Positions 8,703 through 17,666 of a DNA stretch of 64,000 bases are shown one piece after another. The notes below the pieces were generated by a model. That model was not told the DNA's origin. It ran no database searches and worked only from the letters and a program-made list of their open reading frames with translations. This DNA is from Paraburkholderia sartisoli (GTDB lineage Bacteria > Pseudomonadota > Gammaproteobacteria > Burkholderiales > Burkholderiaceae). Location: assembly GCF_900107685.1 (NCBI RefSeq), contig NZ_FNRQ01000004.1:62001-126000 (forward strand), written 5' to 3'. The translations under genes and the position numbers were made by a program. Numbering within the stretch: the stretch's first letter is position 1; every line of letters starts with the position of its first letter.

Positions 8703-9056
8703 ATGGCAAAACCCACCGCTTACTCATCGAACGCCCCCACCCGCGCTGAAGTCGACGCATTGAGCGGCGCAGCCGTCCTTGAGTTCGGAACCGACTGGTG
8801 CGGCTACTGCCTGGGCGCGCAGTCGTCGATCGGGCAGGCGCTGGAACAGCACGTTGGTGTGCACCATCTGAAGATCGAGGACGGACCCGGGCGAGCACTC
8901 GGCCGCTCATTCAGGGTCAAGCTCTGGCCGACGCTGGTTTTTCTGCGTGATGGCGTCGAAGTGGCGCGTGTCGTGCGGCCGCAAAACGTCGCCGCGGTCA
9001 GCGAAGGTTTATCGACACTGTTCGATGAAACGGGAAAAAACGAAAGAACGGCCTGA
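8703..9056 (+). CDS. Thioredoxin-family protein
   Basis: A 117-residue single thioredoxin domain with the redox motif WCGYC (Cys33 and Cys36) and the conserved cis-Pro in KLWPTLVFLRDG. No signal peptide, so cytoplasmic. GGAG precedes the ATG. The active-site dipeptide Gly-Tyr is not the Gly-Pro of TrxA, so it is a thioredoxin-like protein, probably a disulfide reductase with its own partner. It stands alone downstream of the HisA-like gene. Confidence 0.85.
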   Translation: MAKPTAYSSNAPTRAEVDALSGAAVLEFGTDWCGYCLGAQSSIGQALEQHVGVHHLKIEDGPGRALGRSFRVKLWPTLVFLRDGVEVARVVRPQNVAAVSEGLSTLFDETGKNERTA

Positions 9057-9223
9057 TCGACGATAAGCAACCGTCGTCACGGCTTGAACAGAAGTGACCG
9101 GATCACGCTGCGAAACGTAGCGCGATGGCAAGGCGGGAAATGCAGTTGAACAGCTGAAAAACAGATCGAAAGAAGACCAGACAGAAAGCGCGGAACACAC
9201 ACCGCGCTTCTGCCAGCCCGCTC

Positions 9224-9361
9224 TCACAGAGGACGGCGATGCGATTCAGCGATGATCGCGCACGTTTGCAGGTGCAGGTTCAGCGCTTCGACGGCCAGCG
9301 CGCGCAGGCGTGCAAACCAGCTGGTATTGGCGGTGGTGGCGGCGATAGTAGCGTTGCTCAT
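9224..9361 (-). CDS. Small hypothetical protein (45 aa)
   Basis: A short frame from ATG 9361 with GGAG about 7 bases upstream. It encodes a 45-residue peptide with a central amphipathic or weakly hydrophobic helix (residues about 14-40) and no charged tail. An AT-rich stretch with a 10-bp palindrome lies just upstream, which supports it as a real gene. I know no family. Confidence 0.5.
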   Translation of the reverse strand: MSNATIAATTANTSWFARLRALAVEALNLHLQTCAIIAESHRRPL

Positions 9362-9388
9362 GGCGGGCTCCGATAATTAAAGTGTAAA

Positions 9389-9398
9389 TACCTAGGTA
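9389..9398. promoter_or_regulatory. Palindrome TACCTAGGTA in AT-rich promoter region
   Basis: A perfect 10-bp palindrome inside an unusually AT-rich patch (about 9372-9415), 28 bases upstream of the 45-aa gene start. Looks like a regulator site or promoter element; the regulator is unknown. Confidence 0.35.
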
Positions 9399-9490
9399 AT
9401 AACCCTTATTATAACCCTCTGATGTCGCAGCGCAACAAAACAATAAGAATCAGTCACCTGATGTGGCCCGGTTCTGCGAATCGAGCCCGC

Positions 9491-10741
9491 TCACGCGGTG
9501 CGCACGCCCTTCGGCTCCTCCAGCGTTTCCGTCTGCGCCAGCGCCGGGAACAGCCGTATCCAGAGCAGCGCGACGGCAATCGTCGCCACCCCGCCCACCA
9601 GAACGGCCGGCACCGCGCCCCACCAGCCCGCCGTCACGCCGGATTCAAACTCGCCAAGCTGGTTCGACGTGCCGATAAAGAGCGCGTTGACCGCACTGAC
9701 GCGACCCAGCATCTCATCGGGCGTGCGCAGCTGCACGAGCGAGAGCCGCACCACCACGCTGATCACATCCGATGCTCCCAGCACCGCCAGCGACACTAGC
9801 GAAAGCACGAACGAGTGCGACAGCCCGAAGACGATCGTCGCCACGCCGAACGCGATCACGCCGCCGAACATCGCGACACCCGGACGGTTGCGCAGCGGAA
9901 AATGCGCGAGCCAGATCGTGCCGGCGAGCGCGCCCACTGCCGGCGCCGAGCGCAGCAGGCCCAAGCCTAGCGGGCCGGTCTGCAGGACGTCGCGCGCGAA
10001 GATCGGCAGGAGTGCCGTCGCGCCGCCGAACAGCACCGCGAACAGGTCCAGTGACAGCGCGCCGAGAATCACCGGCTGACGCCGGATGAACGCGATACCC
10101 GAGAACACCGATTCGAGCGTGACCGGCGCGCGGGCGGCCGGCTTCGTCCGCAGCGGGATCGACCAGACGAGCGTCGCGGCGGCGATGAACGCGACGGCGC
10201 TGGCCAGATACACCGCACTCGGGCCGAGGCCGTACAGCAGGCCGCCGGCCGCGGGCCCGAGAATCTGGGCAGCCTGCCCCGCCGAGGTGGACCACGCCGT
10301 CGCGCGCGGCAACTCGGAGCGCGGCACGACGGAAGGCAGCAGCGAGGAAATCGAAGGCGACTCGAACGCCCGCATCGCGCCGACGAGCGCCGCCAGCACG
10401 TAGATCACCGGCGCCGACAGCCAGCCGCCGAGCGTGCCGGCCAGGAACACGGCTGCAGCGAGCGCTTCGAGCGCCTGGCAGACGGCCGCGATGCGTCGCC
10501 GGTCGTAGCGGTCGGCAACGTGGCCGACCACGAGCGTGAGCGCGAACATCGGCAGAAACTGCGCGAGCCCGACGAGCCCGAGCGCAAACGCGCTGTGTGT
10601 GATCGCGTAGATGTGCCAGCCGATCGCGACTGCAAGCATCTGGAACGAGATCGACGACAGGACCCGCGCCCCCCAGAACCGCTGAAAACTGGCATGACGT
10701 GCCAGACTGATTTGTGTTTCGACGGGGGGCTCGGGTGTCAT
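9491..10741 (-). CDS. MFS transporter (EntS/MFS_3-type exporter)
   Basis: A 416-residue inner-membrane protein with about 12 membrane segments. It has the MFS motif A-like loop between segments 2 and 3 (GHVADRYDRRRI) and the PSISSLLPSVVPRSELPRATAWS region typical of the enterobactin-exporter-like MFS_3 family. It probably uses the proton gradient to export a small molecule. It starts at the ATG 10741. No siderophore genes are nearby, so the substrate is open. The next gene on the same strand, upstream of it, is the MipA/OmpV-like outer-membrane protein. Confidence 0.85.
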   Translation of the reverse strand: MTPEPPVETQISLARHASFQRFWGARVLSSISFQMLAVAIGWHIYAITHSAFALGLVGLAQFLPMFALTLVVGHVADRYDRRRIAAVCQALEALAAAVFLAGTLGGWLSAPVIYVLAALVGAMRAFESPSISSLLPSVVPRSELPRATAWSTSAGQAAQILGPAAGGLLYGLGPSAVYLASAVAFIAAATLVWSIPLRTKPAARAPVTLESVFSGIAFIRRQPVILGALSLDLFAVLFGGATALLPIFARDVLQTGPLGLGLLRSAPAVGALAGTIWLAHFPLRNRPGVAMFGGVIAFGVATIVFGLSHSFVLSLVSLAVLGASDVISVVVRLSLVQLRTPDEMLGRVSAVNALFIGTSNQLGEFESGVTAGWWGAVPAVLVGGVATIAVALLWIRLFPALAQTETLEEPKGVRTA

Positions 10742-10889
10742 GAGGCGGTCGGCTCGAAGATCGTGGTCGACACGGGAAATCAGGACGAAAACCCGTGCGG
10801 GCGCGCGTCAGCTCGCCCGTCAAAAGTCGGAGAGTGTAGTGCAAATCGGCGAATCGCGAGGACGCCTGGCAAAGCCGGGCAACGTGGCA

Positions 10890-10917
10890 GCGTGATCGCG
10901 GAATGCAGCGATCACGC
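10890..10917 (-). terminator. Hairpin after MipA/OmpV gene
   Basis: A perfect 10-bp inverted repeat (GCGTGATCGC and complement, 8-base loop) 10 bases beyond the MipA/OmpV stop. No T-run follows, so it may terminate or only protect the 3' end. Confidence 0.45.
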
Positions 10918-10927
10918 GCGGCGGCAC

Positions 10928-11809
10928 TCAAAACTGGTAGTTGAACGAGAAATCGAACACGGCGTTGGTGGCCTTGCGCGTTATCGGGCTGTGTGCCGCG
11001 TCGCCGACCAGTTGCTGCAGGCCGGCGTCGCCCGTTACGAACCAGTGCTTCTGGAAAAACCAGATCGCGCTCACACCAAAGCCCACCGATTTGAGCCCCG
11101 CGCTCACATCGTATTGCGGATAGCCGGAACGCGCCGACTGCAGGCTGCTGACGCCATACCACGTCTGCATATAGCGCGAATCGGCGAAGACCAGGTTCGG
11201 CCCCGCGAACCAGAAAAATTTCTCCGAACTGCCGGGCAACGGCATATAGGCGCCGAGGTCGCCGATCCAGCCGTCTGAACCGCCGAGACTGCGCCGGATA
11301 TCCGCGCGAATCACCAGCGGAAAATCTTTCGACACGGCGTATTCCGCGAAGAGCTTGGCCTCGGGCGCGGGATTGATGTTGCCCATGCCGTCGAGATGAC
11401 CTGAGTTGTCTTCCGCGCGGCGGCCCAGGTCGTAGGTCAACGCGAGACCCGCTCGCCAGTGCGTGGTGCGCACGAGGTTCACGCCGAGTCCTTCGCCGGT
11501 GGAGAGGAAGAACAGGTCACGGTAGCGCAGGTCGATAATCGGTCCGACTATCGCGTGATAATTCGCGGCGCCGTCGTAGCGCGGGCGCACCGTCACGCCG
11601 AGGCCGAGGCGCGCCTGCCAGTCGGGAATCGGTGCGTTATAGAGTTTCTCCAGAGGGAGCCCCACCGAGTATTGCCATTCGGCAAGCGGCGATGGTGTCT
11701 GTGCCCGCGCGGCGATGGGCATCATGGTCGAGATCACCGTCGACAGCATCGCTGCCAGTTTCAGTGAGTGGCACATCCGGTCATCACGTAACGCGCTGCC
11801 GTTCAACAT
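10928..11809 (-). CDS. MipA/OmpV family outer-membrane protein
   Basis: A 293-residue beta-barrel protein. The N-terminal signal peptide is followed by the family start (WQYSVGLPLEKL... with RLGLGVTVRPRYDG). It contains many alternating hydrophobic strands and ends in aromatic Phe (FNYQF), a usual BAM recognition end. I chose ATG 11809 because GGAGG lies 6 bases upstream; an internal ATG 33 bases later (11776) also gives a good signal peptide. Members scaffold murein enzymes or act as channels. Nothing in the neighbourhood fixes its role. Confidence 0.85.
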   Translation of the reverse strand: MLNGSALRDDRMCHSLKLAAMLSTVISTMMPIAARAQTPSPLAEWQYSVGLPLEKLYNAPIPDWQARLGLGVTVRPRYDGAANYHAIVGPIIDLRYRDLFFLSTGEGLGVNLVRTTHWRAGLALTYDLGRRAEDNSGHLDGMGNINPAPEAKLFAEYAVSKDFPLVIRADIRRSLGGSDGWIGDLGAYMPLPGSSEKFFWFAGPNLVFADSRYMQTWYGVSSLQSARSGYPQYDVSAGLKSVGFGVSAIWFFQKHWFVTGDAGLQQLVGDAAHSPITRKATNAVFDFSFNYQF

Positions 11810-12311
11810 GAAGCCTCCGGTCCCCGTTCCCGGGGGAAATCTGCGTTGTTCTTTCCGGATCGGTGCGAGAGCAACTGTTTTCAAGCTGCTGCTGCATCAC
11901 CCGCTGCTATCTTTTCCATTTTTCCCGTTACCGTGACTTTCTCGCCACCCGCGAGCGCGTTCTTCAAGCCGTCGACAGGCCGAAGCGGTGATTCGCGCGG
12001 CCCCATCCTGCCCGGTTGCAGCGATCAGTCCGGGGCTTCGTTCCAGATCGCGCATGCATCGTGGTACTCGCCACGATGCAAATCCCGTTCCCGCCCATCG
12101 CAGAGCACATTCCGGTGCCATGCGGTCGACGCGCGCGGCACACCGCACACGCGCGCACGATTCGTGACTGCTGGCGGCGCTGCCGCTACCGTTCAGGCAG
12201 ATGTACCCGAAGCCGGGCAGCGCCGATACGGCTTGAGCTTGAGCTTGAGCTTGAGCTTGAGCTTGAGCTTGAGCTTGAGCCAGCAATAATAGCCGGCAAG
12301 GGAAACCGAAG
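11810..12311. other. Intergenic region with hexanucleotide repeat
   Basis: No supported gene. Open frames on both strands are low-complexity products of the GCTTGA repeat (Ala-Gln, Leu-Glu or Ser-Leu repeats) and lack ribosome sites. The right end leads into a decayed insertion sequence. Confidence 0.4.
12231..12280. repeat. Tandem hexanucleotide repeat GCTTGA x 8
   Basis: Eight perfect head-to-tail copies of GCTTGA plus two more bases, with no interruption. It lies about 30 bases upstream of the IS3 orfA relic. Perfect repeats of this sort are prone to slipped-strand copy-number change. Confidence 0.95.
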
Positions 12312-12628
12312 ATGGCAAAGAGAACGAAACGGATGCACTCAGCGGCGTTCAAGCGCAAGCGGAAGTGGCACTCGCGGAGTGAAGAGCGAACAGACGCTGG
12401 CCGGATTGGCGTGGCACTTCGATGTCTACCCGAACCAGATCACAGAATGAAATCGGCAATTGCAGGAGCGCTCGGCTGACGTGTCCAGCTCAGCGGCGGG
12501 GGCAGTCGCCAAGCGAGCTGCCGGTTGACCTCAAGGCATTGCACGCGACAATCGCGCAGTTGACACAGCGGAATGATTTTTTAGAAGGTGCGTTCGCCAG
12601 GGCGGGATTGCCGGGCGCGAAGCGATGA
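12312..12628 (+). mobile_element. Decayed IS3-family orfA relic
   Basis: Across two or three frames the sequence reads parts of an IS3-group OrfA. It begins MAKRTKRMHSAAFK, continues (frame-shifted) as LAWHFDVYPNQITE, and ends PVDLKALHATIAQLTQRNDFLEGA...AGLPGAKR in the 12422-12628 frame. Intact relatives read these as one 100-residue helix-turn-helix plus leucine-zipper protein. At least two frameshifts and an in-frame stop break it, and OrfB (the DDE transposase) is absent downstream. I could not find the terminal inverted repeats. The element is dead. Confidence 0.8.
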
Positions 12629-12742
12629 TCTCAAGAGACCGCTGAACAATCGGGGGCGCATTTCCACGCGCACTGCGCGCCAGCACGCGGCTCCGGCACC
12701 CAGCCGCGCTACCACGGATCGAAGTCCGCCAGCGTGTGAAGC

Positions 12743-12766
12743 GGGGAACAGTACCTGTTCCCCTTT
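12743..12766. terminator. Hairpin between IS relic and propeller gene
   Basis: A perfect 9-bp stem GGGGAACAG / CTGTTCCCC around a TAC loop, followed by TTT on the + strand. It lies about 50 bases beyond the stop of the minus-strand beta-propeller gene, so it may end transcription from either side. Confidence 0.55.
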
Positions 12767-12813
12767 CAGGCGGATGTTGCCGGCGATGTCCTCCTTACGC
12801 CGGGCCTGCCAGT

Positions 12814-13809
12814 TTAGGACCGGCGCTCGAACACGCCTACCTTGTTGCTTGCGTTCAGATAGACAAAGATCCGGTGGGTCTTCGTGTCGACGGCAAGCGT
12901 ATGCACGTTCTTCTCGGTGGCGATGTGATCGACCACCTGATTGGTATCGAGATCGATGACCTCGATGTTGCCCGTCTTGTCTCCGATGAAAGCCCGACGT
13001 CTTTCCGTATCGATCGCCGTCTGGTCGACGGAACCGGCAACCGGAATGGTGGCGACCAGTTTGCCGCTGGCCGGATCCACAACCAGCATTTTCTTGTCGT
13101 TCGTGCCGAAAATCACATGATGAGTCTTGCTGTCGTATACGCCTCCCTTGGCTTCGCCCTTGACGCCGAAGTCCCAGACAGCAACGATTTTGTTCGTGTT
13201 CGGATCGATGACGTCGATGTTCCCTCCGACCGGCTGGTACAGGCGATCCTCGGAACGAACATACAGTGCGACATCGGGACCGGCTTTCGAGTCTTCAGGC
13301 TTGAGCTTGAATACGTTCAGCATCTTGAACGGCGACTTGTTCTCGAAGACCGCTTCGTTATTGCTGTCGTCGTTTGCAACAAAAATCCTGCCGGTGCGTT
13401 CATCGACGTTGACGCCGTCCGGCGTTTTGCCGCCACTGTCGACACTGGCCACTTTCTTGCGCGTTCGCTTGTCCACGACCATCAGTTTGCCGGACGTTGC
13501 GTCGGTGATGAAAGCAAAGCGTCCGTCGAGCGCGATGCCATTGCCGGAATCCACACCGGTTATGGTGTCCTTGACGGCAAGTGCCTTCGCGTCGATGACC
13601 ACGACATTGTGATCGGGAGACTGCGAAAGCCAGACCGTTTCGGTCTCCGGATCATAGGTGACCCAATCGCCATGACCACCGGTTGCACCCGGCAAGTCGA
13701 TCGTTTTGACCAGCTGGTATTGAGAAGTCTGTGCGCTGGCCGTCACGGAAAAGAGAGCGGCTGCGGCAACGCCGACGGCGAGAGCCTGAAATTTAAAGAA
13801 CGACGACAT
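12814..13809 (-). CDS. Periplasmic YVTN/YncE-type beta-propeller protein
   Basis: A 331-residue exported protein with a Sec signal peptide (about residues 1-26, cut near ASA). Repeats follow of the type VVVIDAKALAVKDTI, MLVVDPASGKLVATI and IEVIDLDTNQVVDHI, the 40-residue blades of YncE-like seven-bladed propellers. The start ATG 13809 has GGAG. Such proteins bind DNA, quinones or proteins in the periplasm; their function is unclear. The porin gene lies upstream on the same strand but with a 115-base gap, so cotranscription is uncertain. Confidence 0.85.
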   Translation of the reverse strand: MSSFFKFQALAVGVAAAALFSVTASAQTSQYQLVKTIDLPGATGGHGDWVTYDPETETVWLSQSPDHNVVVIDAKALAVKDTITGVDSGNGIALDGRFAFITDATSGKLMVVDKRTRKKVASVDSGGKTPDGVNVDERTGRIFVANDDSNNEAVFENKSPFKMLNVFKLKPEDSKAGPDVALYVRSEDRLYQPVGGNIDVIDPNTNKIVAVWDFGVKGEAKGGVYDSKTHHVIFGTNDKKMLVVDPASGKLVATIPVAGSVDQTAIDTERRRAFIGDKTGNIEVIDLDTNQVVDHIATEKNVHTLAVDTKTHRIFVYLNASNKVGVFERRS

Positions 13810-13924
13810 GATGTCTCCAGTCAATTAATATAATTTTCACGGACTACCTTGATATGGCGAATCGCGACCTTCCGGCAGCGATCCGGTACGGCTGGACACT
13901 ACAAAGAGAACGTCGACGTGAACG

Positions 13925-15070
13925 TCAGAACTTGTGAACCAGGCCGATCATGACCGCGACCTGACTCGGCGTGCGTGACGACGAGGTGAGATCGCCCACC
14001 GCGCCCCCAGCGGGTACGATTTGCGTGCCGTCGCTGCTAAAGGTCGTACCGCTGGCGTGCGTATAGCCCGCAGTGGCATACAGGGTGGTGCGTTTGGAAA
14101 GACTGTATTGAGAGCTGGCCGCGACGGAATGGTATGTGGCGGATGACGCGCCACTCGACTTCGTGTAGGTATAACCAATCGCCAGCAGTTCAGCGGGTGT
14201 GGCCTGATAGCCTAGCGATGCTGCGCCGATGTTGAAGTGCTCCGTGCGGTCAAATGCGCCAAAGCTGATGTACGGCTTGTATTGGGCATTGCTATAGCGC
14301 GCGTTGACAGTAAACGCAGCGATTACGTACTGCGCCGCCACCTGGGCTATCTGCCGTGAACCGACGAGCGCTACCGCGTCGTCAAGCGGAGTCACCGAAT
14401 TGTTCTGAATCTGATCAGCCGTGCCGCTCCCGCCGGCCCCGTCGTTTTTGGCAAACAGGTAACCCGCGGCGAGGCTTAGCCCCCCGTTCGTATACAGGGC
14501 GGCCGCCGAGTAGGTCTGGCCGGAACTCGTGTTACCCGCGACACCGCCGAGTGCATAGAGCAACTCATATTGAAAGCCAGCATAGGTCGGGCTTGTGTAC
14601 TTGATCGCGTTGCTTACGCGAATGGAGTTGTCGTTGTTGTCGGCATCGCCGGGCGTCGTAAACGCAGGGCCATACCCGTCTGCCGTGATTCCCTGAACCA
14701 GATCGACCGTTGGATCATATTGCCGGCCGAACGTCAGGGTGCCCAGCTTGTCGCTCGACAAACCGACATAGGCCTGTTTGCCGAACTCCCGGCCGCCCTG
14801 ACTCATGGCCCCTGTGTTGATGTCGAAACCGTTTTCGAGGTCGAAAACCGTTTTAAGGCCTCCGCCCAGATCCTCTTCGCCCTTCAGCCCCCATTTGTTG
14901 GAAGCCAGATCCGCTCCTTGCAGTTCAAACACAGAACCTTGACCGGTATTGTTGAAATACGCCACAGCCTCATCGATCGTTCCATACAGCGTGACGCTGC
15001 TCTGCGCCATGGCATTCGAAGATGCTGCAATAACGGTAATGGCAAGCATGCCGTAATTACTGCTTTTCAT
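13925..15070 (-). CDS. Gram-negative porin (Burkholderia type)
   Basis: A 381-residue 16-strand trimeric porin. It has a signal peptide ending near AMA, a first strand of SSVTLYGTIDEAVAY and the signature KWGLKGEEDLGGGLKTVFDLENGF. The loop after strand 3 (AYVGLSSDKLGTLTFGRQYDPTVDLV) and the C-terminal Phe (GLVHKF) fit the OmpC-like beta-proteobacterial porins. Chosen ATG 15070 has an AGGAAG site; the longer frame starts 15 bases upstream. It allows diffusion of small solutes through the outer membrane. The AT-rich upstream region is probably its promoter. Confidence 0.92.
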   Translation of the reverse strand: MKSSNYGMLAITVIAASSNAMAQSSVTLYGTIDEAVAYFNNTGQGSVFELQGADLASNKWGLKGEEDLGGGLKTVFDLENGFDINTGAMSQGGREFGKQAYVGLSSDKLGTLTFGRQYDPTVDLVQGITADGYGPAFTTPGDADNNDNSIRVSNAIKYTSPTYAGFQYELLYALGGVAGNTSSGQTYSAAALYTNGGLSLAAGYLFAKNDGAGGSGTADQIQNNSVTPLDDAVALVGSRQIAQVAAQYVIAAFTVNARYSNAQYKPYISFGAFDRTEHFNIGAASLGYQATPAELLAIGYTYTKSSGASSATYHSVAASSQYSLSKRTTLYATAGYTHASGTTFSSDGTQIVPAGGAVGDLTSSSRTPSQVAVMIGLVHKF

Positions 15071-16329
15071 GTCTCTTCCTGTCATATTTAGAATAATGGC
15101 TGTCTGTTTTCTGCTTTATGGATACGCAGGTTTTTCTCGTGAGGCAGCCATGAACTGGAATATAAATTCTGAATAAATTACCCGTTACCCGTCCTTTTAC
15201 GAGCAACATTATTTAAAACATGTATATATTTTCCACTCCATAAATGTCGGGACGAGACCTTGCACGCCGGTCTCCGACGGCCCTTCTCCTGAATGGATTA
15301 CCTGTTTTTCAGCTCTTTCGATTTCTCTTGCCGCGACAGCAGAGTCGATCAAATTTTTTGATATGGATAGTTAAACAAATTTATGGTAACCAAAGAATAT
15401 TTGTATGGTGGAAGGCAGATCGAAAGAAAGAAAAAGGTCGGACAAATGCGAAATGTAATGTTGCGTGGAGACGTGAATTTGCAATGGCCTGGTCGACGAT
15501 GCCCGGGTCCTTGCCAGATTCATGTCCGGACGAAAAGACCCTGATGCCACTCATTTCCTTATTTCATGAATGCGATGCGGAAAGGAAAATTTTATATTTG
15601 ATTTGTAATAAAAAATAATGCGTTAGTAATTGCTGCAGGTGCGTGTAGTTTTGTGGATTATTGTCAACTGTTGTGGATTTCAGACTGAACACCATGAACC
15701 GCCCGGATGCGGATGGCGCCGTTCTTCACCGGCCTGCCGTCCTGTCTGGTCGGCATGGAGGCCTGTGGCAGCGCACATTGCTGTGTACGCAGGCTGGCTG
15801 CGATGGGACTTACGGTGAAGCTGATGTCAGGGAGATCGACCGCAAGACCGATGTGATGGAAGCGCAGATCCGCCCATGGCACCCGCACAGCGAGGCCAGC
15901 CAGCGCCTTGCCACCGATCCCTGGGAGCATCTGCCGGTCCGCAAGCATCGAGACCAGGCGGCCATGGCGCAAGTCAACCGGAATGTACGCATCGCATGGG
16001 CGTTGCTCGCAGGTAACCGCGCGTATCGCTCGCCGGTTGCCGCAACGGGGATGAGCGTATCGAATTGTTCGCGGCGCTCCTGATAGTCCGGCCGGGCATT
16101 CAAGCCCGATATTCAGATGAGGACCCTATCCGCGCATTCCATCAACGCCAGGGGCATGCCCCCTGAACGGGCCGGATATAAGGATGCAATCGATCTGACC
16201 GTCAGAACGCAAACGCCCCTTTGCAAATCAGTGATGCGCAAAATAGACTGACTAATAAGCGGCGCTTAAGCTTGATTGGAGAAGAATGGACGTACTGCGA
16301 TTTCATCGCTGACTTCAGGAGTGTTCATC
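15071..16329. other. Long intergenic region, AT-rich in its left half
   Basis: About 1.26 kb with no supported gene. From about 15090 to 15660 the composition is clearly more AT-rich than the rest of the window. The open frame 15244-15618 has no ribosome site or family. In 15664-16103 a minus-strand frame reads (without a good start) a stretch such as YIPVDLRHGRLVSMLADRQM that looks protein-like but that I cannot place; it may be a decayed gene. The right end holds the promoter of the small secreted protein at 16330. Confidence 0.45.
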
Positions 16330-16626
16330 ATGCAACAGGTTCAACGAAAACTGGCGTCCCTTATTCTTCTCACCGTTTGCTCGGTCTCCACCGCTTTCGC
16401 AACGTCACGCACCAGTTACACCACGGAGGTCCAGCTGCACGACGGCAAGCATGTCGTGTGCGCGGTCAACCAGCCGTTGCCCACCGGCCTTTCCCGCAAC
16501 GCGGGGCTTACCATTCACGAGCGAAACGAAGCGGAAATCGGCGCGACGGCCAGGTTGCGCCAGGTGTTCCGTAGCCAGGCCCATTATCCGGATCCGGGCA
16601 CGGCTCCCCACGTACTGTGCTCGTAG
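16330..16626 (+). CDS. Small secreted hypothetical protein (98 aa)
   Basis: A 98-residue protein with a clear signal peptide (MQQVQRKLASLILLTVCSVS followed by TAFA), then a mature part of about 74 residues with two Cys. The ATG 16330 is preceded by AGGAG. No recognised family. Alone in its context, it is a likely periplasmic or secreted protein. Confidence 0.65.
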   Translation: MQQVQRKLASLILLTVCSVSTAFATSRTSYTTEVQLHDGKHVVCAVNQPLPTGLSRNAGLTIHERNEAEIGATARLRQVFRSQAHYPDPGTAPHVLCS

Positions 16627-17194
16627 ATGACGCCCACCAGGGGGCGCAGAGAATGACATGCCCGTTGACTCTGCGCCCGGATCTGCCCTTTGCGCCGGAC
16701 ATCAACCGCGAGGGCGAGCCGGGGAATCCTCCGCCGAGGTGACATCTTTAATTCACGAGCGGCGGTCTCTTGCCTGACAAGGCTTTGGGCGATCCGCACG
16801 GCCGGAGATCGCGCATTGACATTTTGATGTCGTGACGTTGACGCCATTGTTTGCGGCCTGTGCGCGCCTTCCCCAGAAATCCACGTGCAAGATGCGTAAC
16901 ACAACGTAAAACCTGCTCTCGCATCGAGAAATATTTGCACGATCCGCGCGTCCCGCCCTGCCTGCTCGAAGCAGATCAATCCCTTTAAAACAAGGCCAGT
17001 CAAGGCACAGGGGCGCCCTTCGCGTGTGTGACTTCAAGGTGGCGCGAATCCTGCTTGATCTAACGGACCGAAGCAATAAGGTCTGACTTGACGCCCGATG
17101 CGCGGGAAGCCTCGTTCACGCATCCGGCGCCAGGTTTTCGCGACTGATTCGGCGATTTTCTCGAACCCGTCTACCGGACTAAAGGATCATATAA
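16627..17194. other. Intergenic region, no gene seen
   Basis: Minus-strand frames (16584-17003, 16753-17076) overlap each other and lack ribosome sites, and I do not call them. The right end carries the promoter of the 116-aa gene at 17195. Confidence 0.4.
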
Positions 17195-17545
17195 ATGGAT
17201 GACTTCGCCACTCGCATGTGCGGCCTCCTCTCGACGCTCGTTCCCCAAAGCTCCATCACGCGCCTCGCGGAACGCGAATTCTGTATCCGTCACGCCCGTC
17301 CGGCGAACCGGACTCGTCCTGTCGGTTATCCACGCGACCTCGTGGTCATCGTCGATGAAGAACTGGTTGTCCGCATCAAGCGCGCGCGGCAGGAAGAATT
17401 CGACCGGGACGTCGCGCCCGAACTGCTGCAAACGTTGACGCAGGACCTGGCCGGCTACAACCCGTGGTCGCATAACTTCAGCACGTTCCTCCTCGCGCTG
17501 AACAACCCGCCTTCGCGGGTCGGCCAGCCTGCGGCGCTTCACTGA
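17195..17545 (+). CDS. Conserved hypothetical protein (116 aa)
   Basis: A 116-residue soluble protein. The sequence alternates helical and charged parts and includes a strand-like DLVVIVDEELVVRIK followed by a helical QEEFDRDVAPELLQTLTQDLAG. No signal peptide or membrane segment. ATG 17195 is preceded by AAGGA. I recognise no domain. The 3' end with the TGA stop lies inside a tandem repeat of ACTGA, and a terminator follows. Confidence 0.6.
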   Translation: MDDFATRMCGLLSTLVPQSSITRLAEREFCIRHARPANRTRPVGYPRDLVVIVDEELVVRIKRARQEEFDRDVAPELLQTLTQDLAGYNPWSHNFSTFLLALNNPPSRVGQPAALH

Positions 17546-17562
17546 ACTGAACTGAACTGAAC
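17541..17562. repeat. Tandem ACTGA x 4 spanning a stop codon
   Basis: Four perfect copies of the pentamer ACTGA (plus AC). The TGA stop of the 116-aa gene is in the first copy. Any copy-number change downstream would not alter the product, but a frame change upstream would. Confidence 0.9.
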
Positions 17563-17609
17563 GCGTGATGTAAAAAGGGCTTCATGCGCGGGCCCGGAAG
17601 AACAGAAAT

Positions 17610-17641
17610 CCACCGGCCTCGCGTAGAGGCCGGTGGCTTTT
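17610..17641 (+). terminator. Terminator between 116-aa gene and efflux operon
   Basis: An 11-bp perfect stem CCACCGGCCTC / GAGGCCGGTGG with a 5-base loop and CTTTTC after it, downstream of the 116-aa gene and just before the convergent stop of the efflux pump gene. Confidence 0.75.
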
Positions 17642-17666
17642 CAGCATCCGGTGACGCCGCATTGCT

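Noticed and set aside
11897..12358. 153-aa minus frame with Ala-Gln repeats
   Set aside because: The repeat is only the translation of the GCTTGA tract, and no ribosome site precedes it.
15244..15618. 124-aa + frame in the AT-rich gap
   Set aside because: No ribosome site and no family; AT-rich DNA gives long frames by chance less often than GC-rich, but the sequence does not look like a protein.
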